In this document: positions 1 through 7,903 of the stretch, in pieces
How the letters are laid out: each line of letters opens with the position of its first letter
Numbering within the stretch: position 1 is the first letter of the stretch
Assembly (NCBI GenBank): GCA_965662045.1
Contig: CBFIGE010000013.1
Coordinates: 1 to 63,013 of the forward strand
DNA length: 63,013 nucleotides
Direction: 5' to 3'
From: UBA3478 sp965662045
GTDB taxonomy: Bacteria; Bacteroidota; Bacteroidia; Flavobacteriales; Flavobacteriaceae
Translations under genes and position numbers: made by a program
Notes under the pieces: model-generated
What the model saw: the letters and a program-made list of their open reading frames with translations, nothing else
Told to the model about the DNA's origin: nothing
Databases searched by the model: none

Positions 1-175
1 ATTTGTAAAATATTTTATGGAAAAATGTTAACAATATGAAAATCAGTTGTTCAGCTTTTTTCTTGTCCTAAATTTCTTACACAAGAGCCATTTCAAGGGA
101 CCCCAGACTCAAGATTATTTCATTCGAAGCTTATCTAGCATTCACATCTCTTATATTTGGTTGCATAAAATTCAC

Positions 176-206
176 TTTGCACTCCATCAGTATAGTACTA
201 TATTTG
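176..206 (+). promoter_or_regulatory. thrS promoter, Bacteroidota consensus
   Basis: TTTG at 176-179, a 19-base spacer, then TATATTTG at 199-206 match the Bacteroidota -33/-7 consensus exactly. Transcription should begin near 210-213, about 20 bases before the ATG at 233. This rules out the longer open frame beginning at 47. A second TATATTTG at 152-159 has no -33 partner at the right distance. Bases 1-175 hold no gene I can recognise. Confidence 0.75.
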
Positions 207-232
207 CGCACTTAAATGAGCAATTTACCACA

Positions 233-2173
233 ATGATAAAAATTGGATTACCAGACGGAGCTATAAAAGAAATGCCTACAGGAAGTACAGCAATGGATGT
301 GGCTCTTTCTATTAGTGAAGGTTTGGCCAGAAACGTTATTTCAGCATCGTTCAATGCTAAAACAGTGGAAGTCAACATGCAACTTTGTGAAGACGGAGAT
401 TTAGTGCTCTACACTTGGAGAGATGATGAAGGTAAAAAAGCATTTTGGCACTCAAGTGCGCATATTTTGGCCCAGGCAATAGAAGAAACGTACACAGGTG
501 TGCATCTTACCATAGGTCCTGCTATTGAAAATGGTTTTTACTACGATATAGATTTTGGTGATCATTCGTTTAGTGATAAAGACTTTGATGCAATCGAAAA
601 GAAAGCGCTTGAGATTGCGAGAGAAAAACACGAATTCAAACTAAGAGAAGTTCGAAAAGTTGATGCCCTATCCTATTACAAAAACAATCCATACAAAACA
701 GAGCTGATTGAAGGTTTAGCGGATGGGGAAATTACGTTTTGCGATCATTCTTCATTTACAGACTTATGTAGAGGTGGTCACTTACCCCATACCGGGTTTG
801 TAAAAGCGTTTAAAATCTTGAATGTTGCTGGGGCTTATTGGAGAGGAGATGAGAAAAACGCACAGCTCACAAGAGTGTACGGGATTTCATTTCCAAAACA
901 AAAAGAACTGAAAGAATATTTAACACTTATTGAAGAGGCCAAAAAAAGAGATCACAGAAAACTTGGTAAAGAACTAGAGCTTTTTACATTTTCTCAAAAA
1001 GTAGGTCAAGGATTACCTCTTTGGCTGCCAAAAGGAGCCGCATTAAGAGAACGTCTTGAACAATTTCTTAAAAAAGCCCAAAAACTAGCAGGCTATGAAA
1101 TGGTTGTAACTCCTCATATTGGTCAAAAAGAACTCTATATAACTTCAGGTCACTATGCCAAATATGGAGAAGATAGTTTTCAGCCCATCAAAACTCCTAA
1201 AGACGAAGAGGAGTTTCTGTTGAAGCCAATGAACTGTCCTCACCATTGTGAAATTTACAAAGCAAGCCCCTTTAGTTATAAAGATCTGCCTAAACGTTTT
1301 GCAGAATTTGGAACAGTATACCGCTACGAACAAAGTGGGGAATTACACGGATTAACAAGAGTTCGGGGATTCACGCAAGATGATGGCCATATTTTTTGTA
1401 CACAAGACCAACTACTTGAAGAATTCGAACAAGTAATCGATCTCACACTATATGTTTTGAGTTCGTTGGGATTCGAGAACTTTACCGCACAAGTGTCAGT
1501 GCGAGACATGAACAATCTCGACAAATATATAGGAGAAGCAGACGTTTGGGAAGAGGCTGAAAAGGCAATCATTCAAGCCGCGGCAAATAAAGGTTTGAAA
1601 TATCTTATAGAAGAAGGAGAGGCTGCTTTTTATGGGCCAAAACTTGATTTTATGATAAAAGACGCATTGGGAAGACAATGGCAATTGGGTACCATCCAAG
1701 TGGATTACAACTTACCAGTACGTTTTGACCTTACCTATAAAGGCTCTGATAATCAGCTCCATAGACCTGTGATGATTCACAGAGCTCCATTTGGCTCTAT
1801 GGAACGATTCGTAGCACTTTTATTAGAACACACTGGCGGAAACTTTCCGCTATGGTTAACTCCTACACAGGTAATGGTGTTACCTATTGGCGAGAAACAA
1901 GAAAAATACGCTCAAAAAGTTTTAAAATCATTAGAAAATTACGAAATTCGCGCCCTTGTTGATGCTAGAAATGAGACTATTGGGAAGAAAATTCGGGAAG
2001 CCGAAATGCAAAAAATCCCATATATGGTAATTCTTGGAGAGAAAGAACAACAAGGCGAAATGTTGTCTATTCGAAAGCACGGTGGTGAAGATTTAGGATC
2101 AATGAGCATAGAAGATTTTGTAAAAGAAATCGAGGCGGAAGTGTCAAAAACACTGAAGCCATTTAAAAATTAA
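233..2173 (+). CDS. thrS: Threonyl-tRNA synthetase
   Basis: Class II synthetase that charges tRNA-Thr. The 646-residue product has the family order: TGS domain (about 1-61), editing domain with HSSAH near residue 73 and a CRGGH motif, catalytic core with MNCPHH, a motif 2 region around RYEQSGELHG, and MIHRAPFGSMERF, which holds a zinc-ligand histidine, followed by an anticodon-binding domain. The frame is open upstream to 47, but ATG 233 gives the normal N-terminus (MIKIGLPDG) and lies just downstream of a consensus promoter. infC follows after 22 bases, so thrS-infC-rpmI-rplT are probably one transcript. Confidence 0.97.
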   Translation: MIKIGLPDGAIKEMPTGSTAMDVALSISEGLARNVISASFNAKTVEVNMQLCEDGDLVLYTWRDDEGKKAFWHSSAHILAQAIEETYTGVHLTIGPAIENGFYYDIDFGDHSFSDKDFDAIEKKALEIAREKHEFKLREVRKVDALSYYKNNPYKTELIEGLADGEITFCDHSSFTDLCRGGHLPHTGFVKAFKILNVAGAYWRGDEKNAQLTRVYGISFPKQKELKEYLTLIEEAKKRDHRKLGKELELFTFSQKVGQGLPLWLPKGAALRERLEQFLKKAQKLAGYEMVVTPHIGQKELYITSGHYAKYGEDSFQPIKTPKDEEEFLLKPMNCPHHCEIYKASPFSYKDLPKRFAEFGTVYRYEQSGELHGLTRVRGFTQDDGHIFCTQDQLLEEFEQVIDLTLYVLSSLGFENFTAQVSVRDMNNLDKYIGEADVWEEAEKAIIQAAANKGLKYLIEEGEAAFYGPKLDFMIKDALGRQWQLGTIQVDYNLPVRFDLTYKGSDNQLHRPVMIHRAPFGSMERFVALLLEHTGGNFPLWLTPTQVMVLPIGEKQEKYAQKVLKSLENYEIRALVDARNETIGKKIREAEMQKIPYMVILGEKEQQGEMLSIRKHGGEDLGSMSIEDFVKEIEAEVSKTLKPFKN

Positions 2174-2195
2174 GTTTAACTAAAATTTAGAAACA

Positions 2196-2753
2196 ATAGC
2201 AATACGTAGAAGATCAAGACCGCAGCCTAGAAGAGTAAATGTTAAGCTGCATCGCACAAATGAGGAGATTAGTATCGCCCAGGTGAGATTAGTTGGAGAC
2301 AATGTAGAAGTCGGTATTTACCCTACAAAGAAAGCCTTAGGCATAGCTCAAGAAATGGAGCTCGATCTGGTTGAAATTTCGCCAAAAGCCGATCCGCCAG
2401 TATGCAAAATCATCGATTATAAGAAGTTTTTGTATGAGCAAAAAAAGAGAGATAAAGTACTTAAAGCTAAAGCGACCAAGGTCGTGGTCAAGGAAATCCG
2501 ATTTGGACCTCAAACCGATGACCATGATTATGAATTCAAAAAGCGTCATGCTGAAAAATTCTTAAAGGAAGGGGCAAAGTTGAAGGCTTTTGTCTTTTTT
2601 AAAGGACGTTCAATTGTTTATAAGGATCAGGGGGAGATTCTTCTATTGCGTTTAGCTCAAGAATTAGAAGAGCTCGGAAAGGTTGAACAAATGCCAAAAT
2701 TGGAAGGTAAGCGAATGACCATGTTCATAGCGCCAAAAACAGTAAAAAAGTAA
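2196..2753 (+). CDS. infC: Translation initiation factor IF-3, probable ATA start
   Basis: IF-3 binds the 30S subunit and checks the start codon and initiator tRNA. Family-typical text is seen from residue 30 on (VRLVGDNVEVGIYP, then KIIDYKKFLYEQKK, then KEIRFGPQTDDHDYEFK). Starting at the GTG 2283 would delete the basic N-terminal segment. The frame is open upstream to an in-frame TAA at 2181-2183, and the segment 2196-2282 encodes (M)AIRRRSRPQPRR and on, which resembles other flavobacterial IF-3 N-termini. No ATG, GTG or TTG lies at its beginning; the best start is ATA 2196, giving 185 residues. A rare start codon in infC is the classical basis of IF-3 autoregulation. Confidence 0.9.
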   Translation: MAIRRRSRPQPRRVNVKLHRTNEEISIAQVRLVGDNVEVGIYPTKKALGIAQEMELDLVEISPKADPPVCKIIDYKKFLYEQKKRDKVLKAKATKVVVKEIRFGPQTDDHDYEFKKRHAEKFLKEGAKLKAFVFFKGRSIVYKDQGEILLLRLAQELEELGKVEQMPKLEGKRMTMFIAPKTVKK

Positions 2754-2783
2754 TTTCCTAGCGGAAATAAATTATATAGAGTT

Positions 2784-2981
2784 ATGCCAAAAATGAAAAC
2801 AAAATCCAGTGCCAAGAAAAGATTTACCATTACTGGTTCTGGAAAAATTAAAAGAAAGCACGCTTTTAAGAGTCACATTTTGACCAAAAAATCTAAAAAG
2901 CGTAAACTGAGACTTACACACTCTGGATTAGTACACGACTCAGATGTGGATAGTATCAAAACACAATTAAGACTGAAATAA
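2784..2981 (+). CDS. rpmI: 50S ribosomal protein L35
   Basis: Sixty-five residues, strongly basic, opening MPKMKTKSSAKKRF with the TGSGKIKRKHAFKSH core typical of L35, a small component of the large subunit. It lies 30 bases after infC and 90 bases before rplT in the conserved infC-rpmI-rplT order, so it is expected to share the thrS/infC transcript. Length is normal. Confidence 0.97.
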   Translation: MPKMKTKSSAKKRFTITGSGKIKRKHAFKSHILTKKSKKRKLRLTHSGLVHDSDVDSIKTQLRLK

Positions 2982-3071
2982 TAATTTCGTAAGGTCAATT
3001 TATTAACCATGGAGTAGCGCTTATTAAAGTATCTAAAAACTAAGATCGCCTATTACAAAAAATAATTAATT
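2982..3071 (+). promoter_or_regulatory. rpmI-rplT spacer with a foldable element
   Basis: This 90-base spacer is long for ribosomal protein genes in one operon. It can fold: GCGCTTA at 3017-3023 pairs with TAAG-at-CGC at 3041-3049 (two-base bulge), and GTAA at 2989-2992 can pair with TTAC at 3053-3056 around it. L20 represses its own operon by binding leader RNA in other bacteria, so this may be an L20 site. The fold is my reading by eye and the role is inference. Confidence 0.3.
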
Positions 3072-3416
3072 ATGCCAAGATCAGTAAACGCAGTAGCGTC
3101 AAGAGCAAGAAGAAAAAAAATAATGAAGCAAGCCAAAGGTTACTTCGGAAGAAGAAAAAACGTTTGGACTGTAGCAAAAAATGCGGTAGAGAAAGCATTG
3201 TCATACGCCTACCGTGACAGAAGGAATAAAAAGAGAACATTTAGAGCTTTATGGATTACCAGAATTAATGCTGGAGCTCGCCAACATGGCATGTCTTACT
3301 CACAGTTTATGGGTGCCTGTAAAAAACACGGAATTGAATTAAATCGTAAAGTCCTTGCCGACTTAGCGATGAATCATCCAGATGCTTTTAAAGCAGTTGT
3401 AGATAAGATTAAATAA
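3072..3416 (+). CDS. rplT: 50S ribosomal protein L20
   Basis: L20 binds 23S rRNA early in large-subunit assembly and often represses its own operon. The 114-residue product opens MPRSVNAVASRARRKK, followed by GYFGRRKNVW and KRTFRALWITRINAG, all L20 signatures; length is normal. It is the last gene of the thrS-infC-rpmI-rplT unit and is followed 24 bases later by a hairpin terminator. Confidence 0.98.
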   Translation: MPRSVNAVASRARRKKIMKQAKGYFGRRKNVWTVAKNAVEKALSYAYRDRRNKKRTFRALWITRINAGARQHGMSYSQFMGACKKHGIELNRKVLADLAMNHPDAFKAVVDKIK

Positions 3417-3440
3417 AATTTTCCGCTAGAAATCATATGA

Positions 3441-3466
3441 CCCGGTGCCAAAGCATCGGGTTTTTT
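3441..3466 (+). terminator. Terminator after rplT
   Basis: CCCGGTG at 3441-3447 pairs with CATCGGG at 3454-3460 (one G-U pair) around a six-base loop, followed by six T residues. It closes the translation-factor operon just before the next gene on the same strand. Confidence 0.85.
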
Positions 3467-3479
3467 ATATTTTTAAAGC

Positions 3480-4292
3480 ATGCAATTACCCAACCGACCT
3501 ATAAAGTATATCGTCTCTGATATGGATGGTACCTTGTTAGACAGCAAGCATCAAGTTAGTGCCCTTTTTTATGACCTATACGAGCAACTAAAAGAACATG
3601 GTATTGGCTTTATCGCAGCCAGTGGACGGCAATACAACAGCATGTATAACAAACTTGCACCAATCGCTCGAGATGTCATTTTTATTGCAGAGAATGGGGC
3701 CATGACCATGCATAAAGATGAATTATTAAATCAGTGTCCGCTTCAAAAAGAAGATGTATTCAAAATTATAGACAGGATAAAACTCCAAGAAGATATTCAC
3801 TCGGTATTGTGCTGCAATGGCACTGCACTAACAACAAGTGTATCGCAACGTTTTTTAACCTATTTAAGTGAGTTTTATATCGGATATGAGCAGGTGAAAT
3901 CCTATGAAGACCTTAGGCATACCGTTTTAAAAATTGCGCTTAATCACAGAGGAAATGCAGAACAACAAATCTATCCCCATGTCAAATCTTTAGAATATGA
4001 TTACAAGGTAAAGGTTTCGGGAAATCATTGGGTGGATATTTCTCATGTTAATGCACACAAGGGATTTGCACTAAATCAATTTTTAAAAGATAAAGGAGTT
4101 CATCCAGAAGAAATTATGGTTTTTGGAGATTTTAATAACGACATTGAAATGCTTGAATTGACACCATGGAGTTATGCTATGGGTAATGCGCATCCAAATG
4201 TAATTGAAGCCGCCAATTTTCAAACACTCAGCAATGAAGAGCATGGCGTAGAACATGCATTATTACAATTACTTCAGCAAATAGAACAGTAA
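3480..4292 (+). CDS. Cof-type HAD-superfamily phosphatase
   Basis: Predicted cytosolic phosphatase of the Cof/YidA branch of the HAD superfamily, which typically acts on sugar phosphates or nucleotides. Motif I (SDMDGTLLDSKH, nucleophile Asp near residue 15) and the C-terminal motif MVFGDFNNDIEML are clear, with a C2-type cap between them; 270 residues is usual. The exact substrate cannot be read from sequence. The ATG follows the rplT terminator by about 14 bases and no good promoter is visible. The stop is three bases from the dnaB stop on the other strand. Confidence 0.88.
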   Translation: MQLPNRPIKYIVSDMDGTLLDSKHQVSALFYDLYEQLKEHGIGFIAASGRQYNSMYNKLAPIARDVIFIAENGAMTMHKDELLNQCPLQKEDVFKIIDRIKLQEDIHSVLCCNGTALTTSVSQRFLTYLSEFYIGYEQVKSYEDLRHTVLKIALNHRGNAEQQIYPHVKSLEYDYKVKVSGNHWVDISHVNAHKGFALNQFLKDKGVHPEEIMVFGDFNNDIEMLELTPWSYAMGNAHPNVIEAANFQTLSNEEHGVEHALLQLLQQIEQ

Positions 4293-4295
4293 AAA

Positions 4296-5810
4296 TTAAA
4301 AAGGCATGCCATCATCAGAGCCGTCAAAAGCGTCATTTGGATTGGTTCTGAAGGTAGATTGATCAACATTGTCATTCATTTTAGACTCAAATTCAAAAGG
4401 CATATCAAAGTCCTCTAAATTTTCAAATCTACCGAGTTCACCAATAAACTTCAGTCGGATATTCTCTAAACCTCCATTTCTATGCTTAGCAATAATGAGT
4501 TCTGCTTGTCCTTCCGTAGGCGACTGATCTTCATCATCCCACTCGTCAATTTTGTAGTAGGCTGGTCTGTAGATAAACGAAACGATATCTGCATCTTGCT
4601 CAATGGCTCCGGATTCTCTTAAGTCAGAGAGAAGTGGACGTTTTGACCCTCCTCTTGTCTCTACAGCACGAGACAATTGAGATAAGGCTATAACTGGAAT
4701 ATCTAATTCCTTAGCCAAAGCCTTTAGATTTCTAGAAATGGTTGAAATTTCTTGTTCTCGATTGCCTCCTTTTTGGCTACTACCAGCAGTCATCAACTGC
4801 AAGTAATCAATGATAATAAGCTTGATTTTATGTTGCGAGGCTAACCTTCTCGCCTTCGCTCTCAAATCAAAAATAGAAAGTGACGGTGTGTCATCGATAA
4901 ATAAGGGTGCAGACTCAAGTGCTTTTGCTTTTACGTTGAGCTGCTCCCACTCGTGCTTTTCTAATTTACCGGTTCTAAGCTTTTCAGAGGTCAGTCCCGT
5001 TTCTGATGAAATCAAACGTGTAATCAGCTGAACCGAGGACATCTCTAAAGAGAAAAAGGCCACTGGAATATTAGTGTTTACCGCAATGTTTCTAGCCATT
5101 GAAAGAGTCAAAGCTGTCTTACCCATCCCCGGGCGAGCAGCGATAATGACTAAATCGCTAGGTTGCCATCCAGAAGTGAGTTTGTCGAGCTTGTCATATC
5201 CTGATGGAATACCACTAAGCCCATCCTTGTTCGAAATCTCTTCTATTTTCTGTTTAGCTTGAATTACTAAGTCTTGAGCAGTTTCAACAGATTTTTTTAA
5301 GTTGCCTTGGGTCACTTCGTAAAGCTTGGCTTCTGCCTCATCCAGCAAATCAAAAACATCTTTATTGTCAGCATAAGAATCTTCAATGATTTCCGTAGAA
5401 ATTTTGATTAAAGAGCGCTGTACAAATTTTTGCAAAATGATTCGAGCATGAAATTCGATGTGAGCAGAACTACCCACTTTTCGAGTGAGTTCTATCAAAT
5501 AGTAATCTCCTCCAGCTACATCGAGTTTCTCATTCATTTTGAGCTTGTTCGATACAGTCAATAAATCAATAGGCTGGGCCTCTTGAAACAATTGAAAAAC
5601 AGCCTCAAAAATATGTTGATGCGCCTCTACATAAAAGACATCTTTATGCAAGATATCAATGACTTCATCAACTCCTTTTTTATCAATAAGCATGGCACCC
5701 AATACTACAGCCTCGAGGTCAATAGCCTGAGGAGGGATCTTTCCCTTTTCTAAACTCACCACAGAGGGGTTTGTTTGCTGCATTGAAGAATTTGGAAGCC
5801 GTTCTGCCAT
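4296..5810 (-). CDS. dnaB: Replicative DNA helicase
   Basis: Hexameric helicase that unwinds DNA at the fork. The 504 residues show the N-terminal primase-interaction domain, a linker, and a RecA-like ATPase domain with Walker A ARPGMGKTALT and the IIIDYLQLM Walker B strand. There is no intein. The final residues, a Ser/Asp-rich tail closing in DDGMPF, resemble the acidic tip of single-stranded DNA-binding protein rather than a usual helicase end. It is the last gene of tgt-lptG-accA-dnaB, with 8 bases between accA and dnaB. Confidence 0.97.
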   Translation of the reverse strand: MAERLPNSSMQQTNPSVVSLEKGKIPPQAIDLEAVVLGAMLIDKKGVDEVIDILHKDVFYVEAHQHIFEAVFQLFQEAQPIDLLTVSNKLKMNEKLDVAGGDYYLIELTRKVGSSAHIEFHARIILQKFVQRSLIKISTEIIEDSYADNKDVFDLLDEAEAKLYEVTQGNLKKSVETAQDLVIQAKQKIEEISNKDGLSGIPSGYDKLDKLTSGWQPSDLVIIAARPGMGKTALTLSMARNIAVNTNIPVAFFSLEMSSVQLITRLISSETGLTSEKLRTGKLEKHEWEQLNVKAKALESAPLFIDDTPSLSIFDLRAKARRLASQHKIKLIIIDYLQLMTAGSSQKGGNREQEISTISRNLKALAKELDIPVIALSQLSRAVETRGGSKRPLLSDLRESGAIEQDADIVSFIYRPAYYKIDEWDDEDQSPTEGQAELIIAKHRNGGLENIRLKFIGELGRFENLEDFDMPFEFESKMNDNVDQSTFRTNPNDAFDGSDDGMPF

Positions 5811-5818
5811 TTATTCTA

Positions 5819-6772
5819 CTATTCTTGGTATACACCCATTTCAAAGTACTTTTCCATGCGTTGCTTGACAAGTTCTTTGGGGGTAAGTGCTGCTAAGGTT
5901 TTATAATATTTGACAATTGTATTTCGTACAGTATCAAATGTTTTTTCTCGATTTGAATGTGCACCACCTAAAGGCTCGTTGACAATCTCGTCGACTAAAG
6001 ACATTCTCTTCATATCTCTTGCCGTTAACTTCAATGCTGCGGCAGCCTCTTCTTTATGTTCCCAACTTCTCCATAATATCGATGAGCAAGATTCTGGAGA
6101 TATCACAGAGTACCACGTGTTTTCAAGCATAAGAACTTTATCTCCTACTCCAATACCCAAAGCACCACCTGAGGCGCCTTCACCAATAATAAAGCAAATG
6201 ATTGGGACTTTTAGTCTAGACATTTCTAGTATGTTTCGTGCTATTGCTTCACCCTGTCCTCTCTCTTCTGCCTCCACTCCTGGATAAGCCCCTGGAGTAT
6301 CTATAAATGTAACTACAGGGATTCCAAATTTTTCAGCAGATTTCATCAATCGTAGTGCTTTTCGATATCCCTCAGGATTAGCCATTCCGAAATTTCTGTA
6401 CTGTCTGGTTTTGGTGTTGTATCCTTTTTGTTGACCAATGAACATAAAGCTCTGATCTCCTATTTTTCCTAATCCTCCGATCATGGCTTTGTCATCACCT
6501 ACAGTTCGATCACCGTGCAATTCTAAGAAGGTATCTCCACACAAGGCCTCAATGTAATCCATGGTATAAGGACGATTAGGATGTCTGGAAATTTGAACAC
6601 GTTGCCAAGGCGTTAAGTTCTTGTAGATGTCTTTTTTGGTTTCGTCTAATTTCAGTTGAATTTTATCACAAGTTTCAGTGACATCAATTTCACTTTCTTC
6701 GCCAATAGAAGCACATTTAACTAATTGATCTTCAAGCTCTTTAATGGGTAGTTCAAACTCTAAATACTCCAT
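5819..6772 (-). CDS. accA: Acetyl-CoA carboxylase carboxyltransferase subunit alpha
   Basis: The alpha subunit works with AccD to move the carboxyl group from biotin to acetyl-CoA, giving malonyl-CoA for fatty acid synthesis. Motifs FIDTPGAYPGVEAEERGQGEAIA-type text (split here: FIDTPGAYPG then EERGQGEAIA) and GEGASGGALG identify it. The frame extends to 6808, but the ATG at 6772 gives MEYLEFELPIKELE, which matches the start of other AccA proteins and a normal 317 residues, so I chose it; the twelve extra upstream codons are less likely. It lies between lptG and dnaB on the same strand. Confidence 0.95.
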   Translation of the reverse strand: MEYLEFELPIKELEDQLVKCASIGEESEIDVTETCDKIQLKLDETKKDIYKNLTPWQRVQISRHPNRPYTMDYIEALCGDTFLELHGDRTVGDDKAMIGGLGKIGDQSFMFIGQQKGYNTKTRQYRNFGMANPEGYRKALRLMKSAEKFGIPVVTFIDTPGAYPGVEAEERGQGEAIARNILEMSRLKVPIICFIIGEGASGGALGIGVGDKVLMLENTWYSVISPESCSSILWRSWEHKEEAAAALKLTARDMKRMSLVDEIVNEPLGGAHSNREKTFDTVRNTIVKYYKTLAALTPKELVKQRMEKYFEMGVYQE

Positions 6773-6817
6773 GTGATGAATGTTTTTATCGCTAAAGTTG
6801 AACGACAAATATAGTGA

Positions 6818-7903
6818 TTAACGCTTTGCTCTCTGCAACATAATGAAGGCTAAAACTCCAAAAAGTACATTGGGAATAAGTATGGCCATCAAAGGAGAAA
6901 AATCAGCCTGTTTTGCGAGTACCCCGAAAATGCGTTCAAAAAAGACATAAATGAATCCAATGAACATTCCGAAGGCAAGGGTAGCTCCCATTCCACCTCT
7001 TCTTTTAATCGAGGCAACTGAAACCGCTATTATAGTCAGAATGTAGGCCGAGATAGGTAAAGCCCATCTTTTGTACTTAGCTAAAACATAAACATTGACA
7101 TTGGAGGCCCCTCTTCGCTGCTGATCGTTAATAAATTCATTGAGTTCAAATAAATTTTTGGTCTCAGCAATGTATGACACAGGCATTAAATCATCAATAG
7201 TGAAATTGAATAAGGTGTCTAATTTTCTCTTTTTTTCAATTATTTCTTTACCCTGTCTAAATTTTCGTTTGGTATAAGAGGTCAAACTGTAAATTGTATC
7301 CACTGGCACCCACTTTATATTGGTGGATGTTATTTTATAATCTAGTGTTTGGTCTTCATTAAAGTGTTCGAAGGTAAAGTAATAGCCTATATTTCGATTG
7401 GGATCAAAAAAGCTTACATAAACATAATCTTGGTTGTTGATTTGATTGAATATGTTTCGCGTTTGTCTGTCGTTTCGTCCCTTGTGAAAGTAATCATACT
7501 CAAATTCATGGTATTGCACACTTGCGTTGGGAACAATAAATGACCCCATTAAAAAAATGAGAATAGCAACAAAAGTAGCTCCGATGAAGTAGGGTCTTAA
7601 AAATCGATTAAAAGAAACTCCAGAACTCAGCATTGCAACAATTTCGCTTCGTTCTGTCAATCGAGTGGTAAAGAAAATAATGGATAGAAAAAGTAAAATT
7701 GGCATTAAAATATTTCCCAACACCAAGGTGAAATTTCCATAATACTCAAGCACCTCCAACAAAGGGGCTTTATTGTCTAAGATTTTATTGATTTTCTCAG
7801 CAAGACTTGCGAGTATACTTATTGGAATGAAAATGATAAACATTCCCAAGAAACTCGTCAAATACTTTTTCAGTATATATTTATCTAATATTGTCAGTCT
7901 CAC
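6818..7903 (-). CDS. lptG: LptF/LptG-family lipopolysaccharide export permease
   Basis: Inner-membrane permease of the YjgP/YjgQ family, part of the LptB2FG transporter that extracts LPS. The 361 residues show two N-terminal membrane spans, a third before a periplasmic beta-rich middle domain (about 110-260), and three C-terminal spans. LptF and LptG are hard to tell apart; I favour LptG. The start is GTG at 7903, whose GTGA overlaps the tgt stop by four bases, indicating translational coupling. Confidence 0.85.
   Translation of the reverse strand: MRLTILDKYILKKYLTSFLGMFIIFIPISILASLAEKINKILDNKAPLLEVLEYYGNFTLVLGNILMPILLFLSIIFFTTRLTERSEIVAMLSSGVSFNRFLRPYFIGATFVAILIFLMGSFIVPNASVQYHEFEYDYFHKGRNDRQTRNIFNQINNQDYVYVSFFDPNRNIGYYFTFEHFNEDQTLDYKITSTNIKWVPVDTIYSLTSYTKRKFRQGKEIIEKKRKLDTLFNFTIDDLMPVSYIAETKNLFELNEFINDQQRRGASNVNVYVLAKYKRWALPISAYILTIIAVSVASIKRRGGMGATLAFGMFIGFIYVFFERIFGVLAKQADFSPLMAILIPNVLFGVLAFIMLQRAKR

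Noticed and set aside
36..71. Eleven-codon frame (MKISCSAFFLS) as a thrS leader peptide
   Set aside because: It lies upstream of the mapped-by-eye promoter, has no Thr codons and no attenuator hairpin follows.
47..232. N-terminal extension of ThrRS by 62 residues
   Set aside because: The stretch is unlike any ThrRS start, and a consensus promoter (176-206) lies inside it.
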